Below are positions 1 to 9,197 of a stretch of DNA of 64,000 nt, in pieces. Position numbers and translations under genes: made by a program. The notes below the pieces were generated by a model. That model saw only the letters and a list, made by a program, of their open reading frames with translations. It was not told the DNA's origin and did no database searches. This DNA comes from FEN-1297 sp963710735 (GTDB taxonomy: Bacteria; Bacteroidota; Ignavibacteria; Ignavibacteriales; Ignavibacteriaceae). The stretch spans positions 124,001 through 188,000 of the forward strand of contig CAVQBN010000006.1 in NCBI GenBank assembly GCA_963710735.1, given 5' to 3'. Position 1 is the stretch's first letter. Each line of letters opens with the position of its first letter.

Positions 1-2
1 TG

Positions 3-1931
3 GATACAACTGTAAGCCCATCAACTGATTTTTTTGAATATGCAAATGGAAACTGGTTAAAGAAAACTGAGATTCCACCGGCATATTCGGGGTGGGGTTC
101 TTTTTATATTCTTAATAACGATAATTTAGATAAGTTAAAAAATATATTGGCGGAAGTTGAAAAAAAATCGGATTGGAAGAAAGGCAGCAGTGAACAGCTT
201 GTCGGCGATTTTTATTATACCGGTATTGATTCCGCAAAAATTGAAAAAGATGGCTACGAACCAATTCAACCTGACCTGGAAGCCGTAAGTGCAATAAAAA
301 ATCTGAATGGTTTTTACAAAGAACTGGTGAGAGTTCAACTAGGATATTCAAATCCTTTATTTTCATTTGGATCGGGAGCCGATGCGAAGAATAGCAAAAT
401 GAATATTGCCCAATTATATCAAAGCGGATTGGGTATGCCTGATCGCGATTATTATTTAAAAACTGATGAAAATACAAAATCAATTAGAGAAAATTATAAA
501 TCATTAATAAAAAAATCTTTCATGTTAACGGGGGTAGATTCAGCCACTGCAGAAAAAAATGCCGAAAATATTATAGCGCTTGAAACTAAACTTGCAAAAG
601 CTTCAATGTCACGGACAGAACAACGAGATCCGAAAAAAATATATCATAAAATGACGGTAAAAGAATTAATTTCCCTTGCACCCGAATTTGAATGGAATAA
701 TTATTTTGACTTGGTCGGAGATGCAAAACCCGGCGATATAAATGTTGCTCAGCCTGACTTCTTCAAAGAAGTTAGTAATATTATTAAAAATACTCCTTTG
801 CCAACTTTAAAAGATTATCTGCAATGGAATATAATTCGATCAGCAAGTCCTTACTTAAGTGATCCTTTTGTAGAAGCTAATTTTGATTTTTACGGCAAAC
901 TTCTTAACGGCATTAAGGAAATGCAGCCTCGATGGAAAAGGGTTTTGGAAACAACAAATAGAAGTATTGGAATGGAATTGGGGAAATTATTTGTTAAAAA
1001 ATATTTTCCTCCTTATGCTAAGAAACGGGCATTGGAGTTAGTTCATAATTTAATGGCATCACTTAAAACAAGAATTGAAAATTTAGAATGGATGAGCCCG
1101 GGAACTAAAAAAGAGGCTGTAAAAAAATTAGCAGCATTTACTGTTAAAATTGGTTATCCTGATAAATGGAAAAGTTATAAAGGATTAGTAATAAATAGAG
1201 ATTCTTATTTCGGTAATGTTTTAAGCTCATCTATATTTAATACTAAAAAAGATATCGCTAAAATCGGCAAGCCTGTTGATAAAACCGAGTGGGGTATGAC
1301 TCCTCAAACGGTTAATGCTTATTATAATCCTCAAAATAACGAAATCGTTTTTCCAGCTGGAATTTTACAGCCACCATTTTTTGATCCTAAAGCTGATGAT
1401 GCAGTTAATTACGGCGGAATCGGTTGCGTGATCGGGCATGAAATGACTCATGGTTTTGATGACGAAGGAAGACAATATGATGCTTCAGGTAATATGAAAG
1501 ATTGGTGGACAAAATCAGATGAAGAAAAATTTGATAAAAGAGCTGAAAGAATTGTTGACCAATTTAATAATTATATTGCCGTTGATACCCTGCATGTAAA
1601 CGGTAAATTAACCGAAGGAGAAAACATTGCGGATTTAGGAGGTGTAAATGTTTCGTTTGATGCATTTATGAAAACTGCAGAATATAAAGATGGAAAGAAA
1701 ATAGATGGATTTACTCCTGCCCAGAGATTTTTCTTATCTTTTGCAAATATCTGGAAAATTAAAAATACTCCGCAAAGAATGAGACTTCGTGTAAAAGTTG
1801 ATCCGCATTCTCCGGAACATTATAGAGTTGATGGACCATTGAGTAATACGCCAGCATTTTGGCAAGCTTTCAATGTAAAACCTGGCGATCCAATGAGAAT
1901 GCCCAAAGATAAACTTGTAAAAATTTGGTAA
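3..1931 (+). CDS. M13 family zinc metallopeptidase (neprilysin/PepO-like), 5' end outside window
   Basis: Secreted or periplasmic zinc endopeptidase of the neprilysin family, likely cleaving short peptides. The reading frame is open from the first bases, so the gene starts upstream of the window; the visible start resembles the usual M13 N-terminus (DFFEYANGNWLKKTEIP). The zinc motif HEMTH is encoded at 1437-1451 and the third-ligand motif ENIAD at 1620-1634, both intact. The protein ends KDKLVKIW, like the conserved tryptophan end of the family. About 640 residues are visible, close to full length, so only the signal peptide and a few residues are missing. The gene stands alone; a long non-coding stretch follows. 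Family assignment is firm; the substrate is not known. Confidence 0.93.
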   Translation, partial: DTTVSPSTDFFEYANGNWLKKTEIPPAYSGWGSFYILNNDNLDKLKNILAEVEKKSDWKKGSSEQLVGDFYYTGIDSAKIEKDGYEPIQPDLEAVSAIKNLNGFYKELVRVQLGYSNPLFSFGSGADAKNSKMNIAQLYQSGLGMPDRDYYLKTDENTKSIRENYKSLIKKSFMLTGVDSATAEKNAENIIALETKLAKASMSRTEQRDPKKIYHKMTVKELISLAPEFEWNNYFDLVGDAKPGDINVAQPDFFKEVSNIIKNTPLPTLKDYLQWNIIRSASPYLSDPFVEANFDFYGKLLNGIKEMQPRWKRVLETTNRSIGMELGKLFVKKYFPPYAKKRALELVHNLMASLKTRIENLEWMSPGTKKEAVKKLAAFTVKIGYPDKWKSYKGLVINRDSYFGNVLSSSIFNTKKDIAKIGKPVDKTEWGMTPQTVNAYYNPQNNEIVFPAGILQPPFFDPKADDAVNYGGIGCVIGHEMTHGFDDEGRQYDASGNMKDWWTKSDEEKFDKRAERIVDQFNNYIAVDTLHVNGKLTEGENIADLGGVNVSFDAFMKTAEYKDGKKIDGFTPAQRFFLSFANIWKIKNTPQRMRLRVKVDPHSPEHYRVDGPLSNTPAFWQAFNVKPGDPMRMPKDKLVKIW

Positions 1932-1944
1932 TATAATTTTTAAG

Positions 1945-1990
1945 GCAGAAAGTGGAGGCGGTTGTTGAACCAATCATTTCTACTTTCTGC
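1945..1990 (+). terminator. Possible terminator after the M13 peptidase
   Basis: A 9-bp perfect inverted repeat (gcagaaagt at 1945-1953, actttctgc at 1982-1990) encloses a smaller hairpin (ggttgttgaacc) and lies 14 bases after the stop codon. The following AAATAATTT is a weak tail. The long loop makes this a moderate call. Confidence 0.4.
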
Positions 1991-2645
1991 AAATAATTTA
2001 CAGCATAAAACAATCCTTTTTTTCAGTTCATATACCTTTAAAAGTTTCAATCCAATTGTTGATTCTTAAAACCGAGAGACAAATATTTAAATAGTTCCCA
2101 CCAAAAGGAAACCTATGTTATATTTTATTAAAAAAAGTTATATTTGGGGCAACTAATGTTGGAACAATTGTTGTTACGACTTTATCAAATTTGAATGTCA
2201 AAGCGGAAGTCAATGAGGATAATTTAGATAGACATTTCAGAAGATATTACTAATTCGCCTTAAGCATTTGTTATAATTAACCTGTTTATATTTTTATAAT
2301 GGACTTATTTTGTTGAATAAAAATTAAGCAAGTAATTTTTCTGTTTGTTCACTTGATCAGTTTAATTGGGAAACAAATGCGGATGAAAAGGAATAGATTA
2401 TTATTAGTGTTTAAGGGGAATTAGTTAAATATAAATACTTTTCAAAATCAGCGAAAATTAGTTTTACCTTCAGAGAAATCTTCATATAAGCCTATTATTT
2501 ATCCCTAGTGACAAAGGCAACGGCATATTTTTAATATTTTTGGTAACCTTAAATATAAACTCAGATAGATTATTATTTGAGGAAAGCAAAGGGTACTGAA
2601 TGCAAATAAATAATTTCTACTAATTAATATATGGGAGGTTTTCTA
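1991..2645. other. Long non-coding stretch with a possible gene relic
   Basis: No convincing gene is present. A stretch open on the plus strand from 2101 to the TAA at 2251-2253 reads like protein near its end (KAEVNEDNLDRHFRRYY) but has no in-frame ATG and no ribosome binding site. It may be a decayed gene or chance. The last part holds the leader and ribosome binding site of the porin-cytochrome gene. Confidence 0.3.
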
Positions 2646-3986
2646 ATGTCCGCCAAAGTAAATAACATTAAAGTTATTACAATTTTATTGGGGATTTTCT
2701 TACTTTCATTAACAAGTGTTTCTTATTCAATTCCAAGCTTTGCCCGTCAAACAAATTTACCGTGCAGTGCTTGCCATTATGTTTACCCGGAACTAACACC
2801 TTTTGGAAGGTTATTCAAACTAAACGGATACACAATGACCGGAATAGCAACAATTCAATCAACTTATAAAGAAAACAGTACAAATTTAAAAATATTAAAT
2901 ATGCTTCCTGTTTCAGCAATGATTCAGGGATCATATAATAAAATTGCTAAAACTGAACCCGGGACACAAAATGATATTATGGAATTTCCGCAGCAATTTA
3001 GTTTATTTGTGGCAGGCGAAATTTCACCCAATTTCGGGTCTTTTATTCAAATAACTTATGATGATCAGAGCGGTAGTTTTGCTCTTGATAATACTGACTT
3101 GCGTTTTGCAGATCATACTACTTTGGCCGATAACGATTTGTTATATGGTTTAACATTAAATAACGGCCCTACAGTGCAAGATGTTTGGAACACCACTCCC
3201 GCATGGGGATTCCCATTTGTAGGTTCTGCTGTAGCCCCGACACCTGCAGCTGCAACTCTTTTAGATGGCACATTAGCGGGTGATGTTACAGGTTTAGGCG
3301 CTTATGCACTTTATGACAATCTAGTTTATGGAGAGGTTAGCTTATATCGTTCAACCCCGCAAGGCGGCCCATTTCCAGCAGATGCATCTTCTTCAAATAC
3401 AATTTCTGGTTTTTCTCCATATTGGAGAGTAGCTCTTCAAAAACAATGGGAAGATCAATATTTGGAAATAGGTACTTATGGAATGCATTCATCAATTTAT
3501 CCGTCGGGTATTACGGGAAGTACAGATGATTATACTGATATCGCATTTGATGCACAGTATGAATTAACACTTGGTACTGGGAGTATAATAGCACATACTA
3601 CTTACATAAATGAAAATGAGAACTTAAATGCTACTGATGCAGCAGCTGCATTACCATCTTTAAAAACTAAGCTAAATACTTTTAAACTTGACTGCAGTTA
3701 TAATTTACCTGTGGGGTTGGCATTTACTCTTGGTTACTTCTCAACTGCAGGTGATAATAACCCCGCTCTTTATGGACCTGGAAATATAAGTGGAAGTTTC
3801 AATAGTTCGCCCAACAGCAATGCGCTAACAGCCCAGGTTAGTTACCTGCCATGGCTTAATACTCAATTTACAGTTCAATATGTTGCATACAGTAAATTTA
3901 ACGGCGGAAGTACTAACTATGATGGTTTTGGAAGAAATGCATCCGATAATAATACTTTGTACGTGGTTGGATGGGTAGTATTTTGA
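2646..3986 (+). CDS. Cyc2-like fused monoheme cytochrome c-outer membrane porin
   Basis: Predicted outer-membrane cytochrome-porin. The start is ATG 2646, because the ATG at 2631 overlaps the ribosome binding site GGGAGG (2633-2638). The 446-residue protein has a signal peptide (about 1-28), then a single heme site CSACH at 40-44 inside a segment rich in Cyc2 hallmarks (PSFARQTNLPCSACH, then LTPFGRLFKLNGYT). The rest is a beta-barrel-like region with alternating aromatic and polar residues and a C-terminal phenylalanine (VVGWVVF), as in outer-membrane barrels. Size and layout match Cyc2 iron oxidases. Homologues of this layout also occur in organisms not known to oxidise iron, so electron transfer across the outer membrane is likely but direction and substrate are inference. 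A monoheme cytochrome and a bc-type complex follow on the same strand. Confidence 0.8.
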   Translation: MSAKVNNIKVITILLGIFLLSLTSVSYSIPSFARQTNLPCSACHYVYPELTPFGRLFKLNGYTMTGIATIQSTYKENSTNLKILNMLPVSAMIQGSYNKIAKTEPGTQNDIMEFPQQFSLFVAGEISPNFGSFIQITYDDQSGSFALDNTDLRFADHTTLADNDLLYGLTLNNGPTVQDVWNTTPAWGFPFVGSAVAPTPAAATLLDGTLAGDVTGLGAYALYDNLVYGEVSLYRSTPQGGPFPADASSSNTISGFSPYWRVALQKQWEDQYLEIGTYGMHSSIYPSGITGSTDDYTDIAFDAQYELTLGTGSIIAHTTYINENENLNATDAAAALPSLKTKLNTFKLDCSYNLPVGLAFTLGYFSTAGDNNPALYGPGNISGSFNSSPNSNALTAQVSYLPWLNTQFTVQYVAYSKFNGGSTNYDGFGRNASDNNTLYVVGWVVF

Positions 3987-4044
3987 TTTAGATAGCTATG
4001 AATGAATTATTTACTAAATAATAAAAAATAATTTTGGAGTTGAT

Positions 4045-4539
4045 ATGAAAATAATGGTTGGATCATTTGCTTTGTTAATTTTAGTATTTTTTGCATTTAA
4101 TACTAATCAGGCGAGTCAAACAAAAAATATTAATAAATTAACAACAAATTCAAATGTGGTAAAAGATTCTACAAAAACAGTTAAAAAGAAAGAGACAGTA
4201 AAAGAAAATATCGGCATCGGTCCAATAAAGGAGTTAAAGCTTGGTGCTATCAATGAAAAACTTGTTAAAGAAGGAAAGACCATTTTTAACACAAAATGTT
4301 TTGCATGCCATCGACTGGATTCTAAATTAGTTGGACCTGCATTAAATCCGATAGTTAAGAAAATATCTCCGGTATATTTAATGAACTATTTATTAAATAC
4401 TACAGAAATGCAGAAGAAAGAACCGGAGTTGAAAAAATTGATCAAGGAATCCAACGGTATTGTAATGCCTGATCAAGGCTTAAATAAGAGTCAGGCACGT
4501 GCTGTAGTTGAATATCTAAGATCAAATATAAAAAAGTAA
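4045..4539 (+). CDS. Membrane-anchored monoheme cytochrome c
   Basis: Small c-type cytochrome, probably an electron shuttle in the periplasm. The N-terminus (MKIMVGSFALLILVFFAF) is a signal or anchor helix, followed by a Lys/Thr/Asn-rich linker of about 40 residues and one cytochrome c domain. The heme site is CFACH and the likely axial methionine lies in VMPDQ near the C-terminus. A GGAG ribosome binding site precedes ATG 4045. It lies 58 bases after the porin-cytochrome and ends at a strong terminator, so the two genes probably form one transcript. A clear paralogue is encoded at 9198-9734, with the shared blocks MNYLLNT and VMPDQ. Redox partner is inferred only from neighbours: the outer-membrane porin-cytochrome or the bc complex. 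Confidence 0.88.
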   Translation: MKIMVGSFALLILVFFAFNTNQASQTKNINKLTTNSNVVKDSTKTVKKKETVKENIGIGPIKELKLGAINEKLVKEGKTIFNTKCFACHRLDSKLVGPALNPIVKKISPVYLMNYLLNTTEMQKKEPELKKLIKESNGIVMPDQGLNKSQARAVVEYLRSNIKK

Positions 4540-4549
4540 TAATCATTTC

Positions 4550-4586
4550 AAAAAAGGATTGATCTTTCGCAGATCAATCCTTTTTT
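4550..4586 (+). terminator. Strong Rho-independent terminator
   Basis: A perfect 16-bp stem (4550-4565 with 4571-4586) with a 5-base loop TTCGC and a T6 run at the 3' side. It sits 11 bases after the cytochrome stop codon and closes the porin-cytochrome/monoheme transcript. Confidence 0.92.
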
Positions 4587-4866
4587 AATAACGAGTATTT
4601 TGTTCATATAATGCAGACAAACTTTTACTTCACACCTTTATCAAATTATGCGGATCATCCTGGATAAGCAGTTGTATATAAAGTCTAGTAAAGTTTAATA
4701 TTTAACTGCCGTTGTAACAATTACAATAAGAAATTGTTTTTCCAAAACGTTAGTAATGCAAGCACAACCGCAATTTTATAATTTAAAATGAAGTGTGCAC
4801 GGGTTTGTCAAATGAAATTTTTATACACTTAAGAACAATTAATCTCCCGATGATAAGGAAACATAT

Positions 4867-5400
4867 ATGACTTTAGATAAATTAAAACAAAGCAGCAATA
4901 AAACAGTTTCCAGGCGCAATTTTTTTAAAATTGTAAGCGGTGTATTTACAGGATTTATTGCTGTTACATTGGGAATTCCAATGTTAGAATCATTAGTTGG
5001 AACAATCAGTAAAAAGAAGAATCAAGTTTTTTCTAAAATAGCCCCAATAAATTCTATACCAACTGAAAAACCGGTTAACTTACCATTTGTTATGACAGTA
5101 GAAGATGCATTTATAAAAAACATTCAGCCTGAGAATGTTTGGGCTGTTAAAAATTCAAATTCAGAGACTACTGTCTTTTCCCCAATTTGCCCGCATTTAG
5201 GCTGCAGGTATCAATGGCACGAAAATCAAAAATTATTTATTTGCCCTTGTCACCATAGTGTTTTTAATATGGACGGAAAGGTTGTTTCCGGTCCCGCACC
5301 AAGGCCTTTAGACACATTACCAATAAAAGTTAAAAACAATTACCTCTATGCATTATGGGAAAGATTTAAACCGGGGATTCCTCAAAAAGAAATTATATAG
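4867..5400 (+). CDS. Rieske iron-sulfur protein of a bc-type complex
   Basis: 2Fe-2S Rieske subunit that takes electrons from quinol and passes them to cytochrome c. The twin-arginine signal SRRNFFK (15-21) precedes one membrane helix, as expected for Tat-exported Rieske proteins. Cluster ligands lie in CPHLGC (108-113) and CPCHHS (126-131), followed by the GPAPRPL loop. Length is 177 residues. The cytochrome b fusion gene starts 10 bases after its stop, so the two are cotranscribed. Only two redox genes (Rieske and b-cc fusion) form this complex, the cytochrome c1 role being carried by the fused heme domains of the next gene. It differs clearly from the second Rieske protein at 34503-34958. 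Confidence 0.93.
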   Translation: MTLDKLKQSSNKTVSRRNFFKIVSGVFTGFIAVTLGIPMLESLVGTISKKKNQVFSKIAPINSIPTEKPVNLPFVMTVEDAFIKNIQPENVWAVKNSNSETTVFSPICPHLGCRYQWHENQKLFICPCHHSVFNMDGKVVSGPAPRPLDTLPIKVKNNYLYALWERFKPGIPQKEII

Positions 5401-5410
5401 GAAATGAAAT

Positions 5411-7381
5411 ATGGCTTCAAAAATATGGAAATGGATAAACGACAGGATGCCTGTCGCCAAAATTTTACAATTAGGTTTAGATGAAGAAATTCCCGGCGGC
5501 GCAAGTTTTTTCTTTACTCTTGGAAGTGCAACTCTTTTTATTTTCATACTTCAGATAGTAACGGGAATATGGCAGCTGTTTTATTACGTACCTACAATTG
5601 ATCATGCTTACGATAGTTTAAATTATTTACGTCTTTTTGTTCCTTATGGATGGCTGATTCACGGTCTGCATTATTGGGGTGCAAGTGCAATGGTAGTGCT
5701 GGTTGGTCTTCATATGCTTAGGGTATTTATCTGGGGTGCTTACAAAAAACCGCGTGAGATGACCTGGCTGATTGGTATTGCTCTACTTCTGCTTACGGTA
5801 GGAATGAGTTTTACCGGTGCTGCTCTTCCCTGGGATGAGCGCGGATATTGGGCTGCTGAAGTAGGAACAAGTATTGCAGGAACAGTTCCATTCATAGGAA
5901 GCGGTTTAAAATTTTTACTTGTCGGTGGGAAGATGATGGGACAATTAACTTTATCCCGTTTTTTTATTCTGCATACGGCTATTATTCCTGGTTTGGCAAT
6001 TGTAATGATCTCGGCACATTTAATCGCCTTCAGAAAATTTGGCAGCGTTGGTCCCTGGTCTGAAGATAAAAGACAAATTAAAGGTAACTTTTGGCCTGAT
6101 CAGGTTAGTCGCGATATAATAATTGCTGTTTTACTTTTTTTAGTACTTGTCACTCTTTCTGCATTCAGTGCACCTCCTTTTACCGGCCCGGCAGATGCGC
6201 TGGATACAACTTTCACTCCTAAGCCTGAATGGAATTTTCTATTTTTATATCAGGCTTTAAAATTTTTCCCCGGAGCTTTAGAAGTAATCGGAACAGTAGG
6301 AATTCCCACATTAGTAATTTTTATTTTTGTTTCACTTCCATTTTTAGATCGCAAGAGTGAAAGAAATCCCCTCAAACGTCCTGCGATGATGTTGGGGGGG
6401 GGTATTTTTGTCGTATTACTTCTAACTCTTACAATTACAGGATATAATAGTAAAGTAAAAACAATTAAGCCTTCGCCAAAACAAGCCTCAATAAAAACCT
6501 TCAAATTGTCGTCTTCAGCTCTTGCAGGTCAAAAGCTATTTGCAACTTATGGATGTATTGCGTGCCATAGTATGAGTGGTACTGGTGGAAAAATAGGGCC
6601 AGATCTTACAAACGAATCCCAAAAAGGCCGTACTAAAGATTGGATTATTGCACAACTGACGGACTCAAAGAAGCACTATCCTAAATCAATTATGCCTTCT
6701 TTTTCAATGCTGAATACTGCACAATTAAATAATTTAGCAGATTTCTTATTAAGCCCTCATCCTGCCGGTACATCAAATTCAAATAGTTCAATCAGCGGAT
6801 CAACTTTATCAAATAATGAAAGCAATGGTTCAAGCGGACAATCAAATACTTCTACTTCATCCGGCGCTGATACTGCAAATCAGTCATCAAATAATAATAA
6901 AATATTTGATACACCCGGTCCGGCTGCAAGCATGATAGGAAACGTTGCACATGGAGCATTATTATTTCAACAAGACTGCGAATCTTGCCATGGAACAAAT
7001 GGGACTGGGGGCATTGCTAATCCTGGTTCTTCTACTGGAAAAGTGCCGGCGCTTAATCCGATCAGCAAAGATTTTTTCAGCAAAAATCCCCAAAACTTTG
7101 CTGATAATATTGACAAATTTATACAACACGGGTCAACACCGGAAGGCCCAAACCCGGCATTGCATATGTTTGATTATGGCGATTCTTATACACTTACCCA
7201 GCAGCAAATAGCAAATATAGAAGCATACATTTTAAATCTTAACGGTGTTAATCGTGCACAACTTGAAGTAACTTCTTTTTCGCCTAAACAGTATTTTATA
7301 ATTATAGCACTTGTATTCGCGGCACTTGCTCTTAGTTTAATTTTTATAGGTTTCAGCCGCAACAAAAAAAATAATAACTAA
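5411..7381 (+). CDS. Cytochrome b fused to two cytochrome c domains
   Basis: Quinol-oxidising membrane subunit with its own c-type hemes. Residues 1-345 are a complete cytochrome b: heme b histidines at about H87, H101, H188 and H203, the quinol-site motif PEW at 272-274, and several membrane helices. Two class I cytochrome c domains follow (CIACH at 382-386 and CESCH at 523-527), separated by a Ser/Asn/Thr/Gly-rich linker (about 452-496). A C-terminal membrane helix lies at about 627-648. With the Rieske protein just upstream it forms a compact bc complex with no separate c1 gene. A run of nine G bases (6394-6402) encodes the Gly-Gly-Gly at the end of the b domain; slippage there would remove both heme c domains. 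Domain calls are firm; the electron acceptor is unknown. Confidence 0.93.
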   Translation: MASKIWKWINDRMPVAKILQLGLDEEIPGGASFFFTLGSATLFIFILQIVTGIWQLFYYVPTIDHAYDSLNYLRLFVPYGWLIHGLHYWGASAMVVLVGLHMLRVFIWGAYKKPREMTWLIGIALLLLTVGMSFTGAALPWDERGYWAAEVGTSIAGTVPFIGSGLKFLLVGGKMMGQLTLSRFFILHTAIIPGLAIVMISAHLIAFRKFGSVGPWSEDKRQIKGNFWPDQVSRDIIIAVLLFLVLVTLSAFSAPPFTGPADALDTTFTPKPEWNFLFLYQALKFFPGALEVIGTVGIPTLVIFIFVSLPFLDRKSERNPLKRPAMMLGGGIFVVLLLTLTITGYNSKVKTIKPSPKQASIKTFKLSSSALAGQKLFATYGCIACHSMSGTGGKIGPDLTNESQKGRTKDWIIAQLTDSKKHYPKSIMPSFSMLNTAQLNNLADFLLSPHPAGTSNSNSSISGSTLSNNESNGSSGQSNTSTSSGADTANQSSNNNKIFDTPGPAASMIGNVAHGALLFQQDCESCHGTNGTGGIANPGSSTGKVPALNPISKDFFSKNPQNFADNIDKFIQHGSTPEGPNPALHMFDYGDSYTLTQQQIANIEAYILNLNGVNRAQLEVTSFSPKQYFIIIALVFAALALSLIFIGFSRNKKNNN

Positions 7382-7388
7382 TTTTATT

Positions 7389-7409
7389 GCGCCTTTGTAA
7401 TGAAGGCGC
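7389..7409 (+). terminator. Probable terminator after the cytochrome b-cc gene
   Basis: A 7-bp GC-rich stem (gcgcctt at 7389-7395, aaggcgc at 7403-7409) with a 7-base loop, directly after the stop codon. The tail (TTCAATTTC) is a weak T run. Confidence 0.55.
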
Positions 7410-7676
7410 TTCAATTTCAAATTAAATTTGAATTTATTAACTATAAAAAAGCTATTATTTTAATTTCGCATTTCAATTTAAACACTTCATTTTATCATTA
7501 CTAAATTTTCATTAATTGTAAATTTTTCTGAAATATAAATCATGCTTGCTAATATTTTGTTTTTATTTTTCATTATTTTAAGAACAGAGATCAATGATAT
7601 TTTCAGTAATTACATAAATGACCATATTGATTTATACAATTATCAGTTTTTATAAAATAAATCGGGTTGAGAAAAA

Positions 7677-8876
7677 ATGAATTCAAAAATGAATTACACA
7701 TTCAAAGAATTTCTCTGCATTATACTATTCATGTCTTTCGGCAGTACATACATTAATGCGCAAAATAAAGACATCATTAAAACCGAAGAAATTTCTCCCG
7801 GCATTTATCATGAACAAATAATAAATAAAAAAGATCGTCTGGTTATTAATAGTTTAAAAATTGACTTGCGTAATAATTCATATATTATCGATGCTATTAA
7901 AGCCGACAATCTTCTGCGATCAAAAGCAACTACAAGCATGGTATCGGCTCGACTTAATATTGAGGGCTTTGATGTTATAGCTGCAATTAATGCCGACTTT
8001 TGGGAACAGGATGGAGAGATTGTAAATAATATGATTTCAAAAGGATCATTTGTAAAAGCTATTTCCGGGTTTACTGATATAAGAAGTAACCATATTTTTT
8101 CTCAATTTGCTCTTACAAAAAACAATAAACCTTTGATTGATAAATTTTCACTTAATGGTGAATTAATTCTGAGGAATAAAACCTTTTATAAAATTAATAG
8201 GATAAATTCAAAAACCGATAGTTCAAGCATAACTCTTTACAATCATTATGAAGGTAATGAGACTCCTAAAAAACATAATGGATGGAATTTGTCCGAAACA
8301 TACTTACAGCCGGCTGGTAGTTTAGGCGACACATTATTATTTGTTGTTCCTGGTAAGTGGGATAATAAAGGCGGAACTGATATTCCCCCAAGCGGATATA
8401 TCCTTTCAGCATCGAATAATATTGCTAATAAGCTTGAGCAAAAAATATTAGAGAATGATACTGTAAAGATTTTATTAAGTATGGAGCCAAATCCTGGGAA
8501 GATATATACTTTAACCGGCGGATTACCTCGGATAGTTTTAAATGGCAAAAATCTTCCTGAAGAATCTGACACGCTAAACGGATTAAAAAAATCTTTTACT
8601 GTAACACAACACCCTCGTACCGGTATTGGATTTTCAAAAGATAGTACATATTTATATTTCTTTACTGTTGATGGACGGCAAGAATCCAGCTCCGGAATGT
8701 CTTTAAAAGAATTTGCAGCTCTTATGATTTCTCATGGTGTTTATCAAGGATTAAATCTTGACGGCGGCGGCTCAACTACAATGGTAATACATGGAAAGGT
8801 TGTAAATCATCCTTCAGATAGAACCGGTGAAAGGCCTGTTGGTAGCTGCCTGGTTATTCTTAAAAAAACTAAGTAG
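7677..8876 (+). CDS. Phosphodiester glycosidase family protein (NAGPA/DUF2233), exported
   Basis: The protein belongs to the family that includes N-acetylglucosamine-1-phosphodiester alpha-N-acetylglucosaminidase; bacterial members act on cell-surface or exopolysaccharide phosphodiester sugars. A signal peptide (about 1-28, ending INAQ) indicates export. Diagnostic blocks are AAINADFW in the N-terminal half and LNLDGGGSTTMVI near the C-terminus, with GRQ and HPRTGIG between them. Length is 399 residues. It stands between cytochrome genes with about 300-base gaps on either side, so it is probably transcribed alone, and nothing nearby points to its substrate. The family call is strong; the precise activity is inference. 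Confidence 0.85.
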   Translation: MNSKMNYTFKEFLCIILFMSFGSTYINAQNKDIIKTEEISPGIYHEQIINKKDRLVINSLKIDLRNNSYIIDAIKADNLLRSKATTSMVSARLNIEGFDVIAAINADFWEQDGEIVNNMISKGSFVKAISGFTDIRSNHIFSQFALTKNNKPLIDKFSLNGELILRNKTFYKINRINSKTDSSSITLYNHYEGNETPKKHNGWNLSETYLQPAGSLGDTLLFVVPGKWDNKGGTDIPPSGYILSASNNIANKLEQKILENDTVKILLSMEPNPGKIYTLTGGLPRIVLNGKNLPEESDTLNGLKKSFTVTQHPRTGIGFSKDSTYLYFFTVDGRQESSSGMSLKEFAALMISHGVYQGLNLDGGGSTTMVIHGKVVNHPSDRTGERPVGSCLVILKKTK

Positions 8877-9197
8877 TGCGGTTTTATACGAAAAATAGTT
8901 TAAGATATTTTTAAAAGCATTGTTTAATGAATAATTCATTGCCAATAAGTAATATTAAATCCTTTTCATTAAATTTGATTTATTAATTATGAAGCCATAA
9001 TTCTTCTTTTAATGGATTGAGTAATCTCACATGCTTTTTTATAACAGATATAACTTCTTGCCTGACTAGCTATAAATATTTATTATTGGAACTTTAATTA
9101 TCATTTTCATTACAAATATATAAACAGCCACATAAACTTTAAGAACTGAATTGTTGATGATATAAAATTTTGTCTTCAATGATTTTTGGAGGAATTA
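8877..9197. other. Intergenic stretch, no gene seen
   Basis: AT-rich sequence with no open frame of interest. Its last bases hold the ribosome binding site of the following cytochrome gene. Confidence 0.5.

Noticed and set aside
112..483. Open frame on the minus strand inside the M13 peptidase gene.
   Set aside because: The plus-strand frame is open through the window edge and carries clear M13 motifs.
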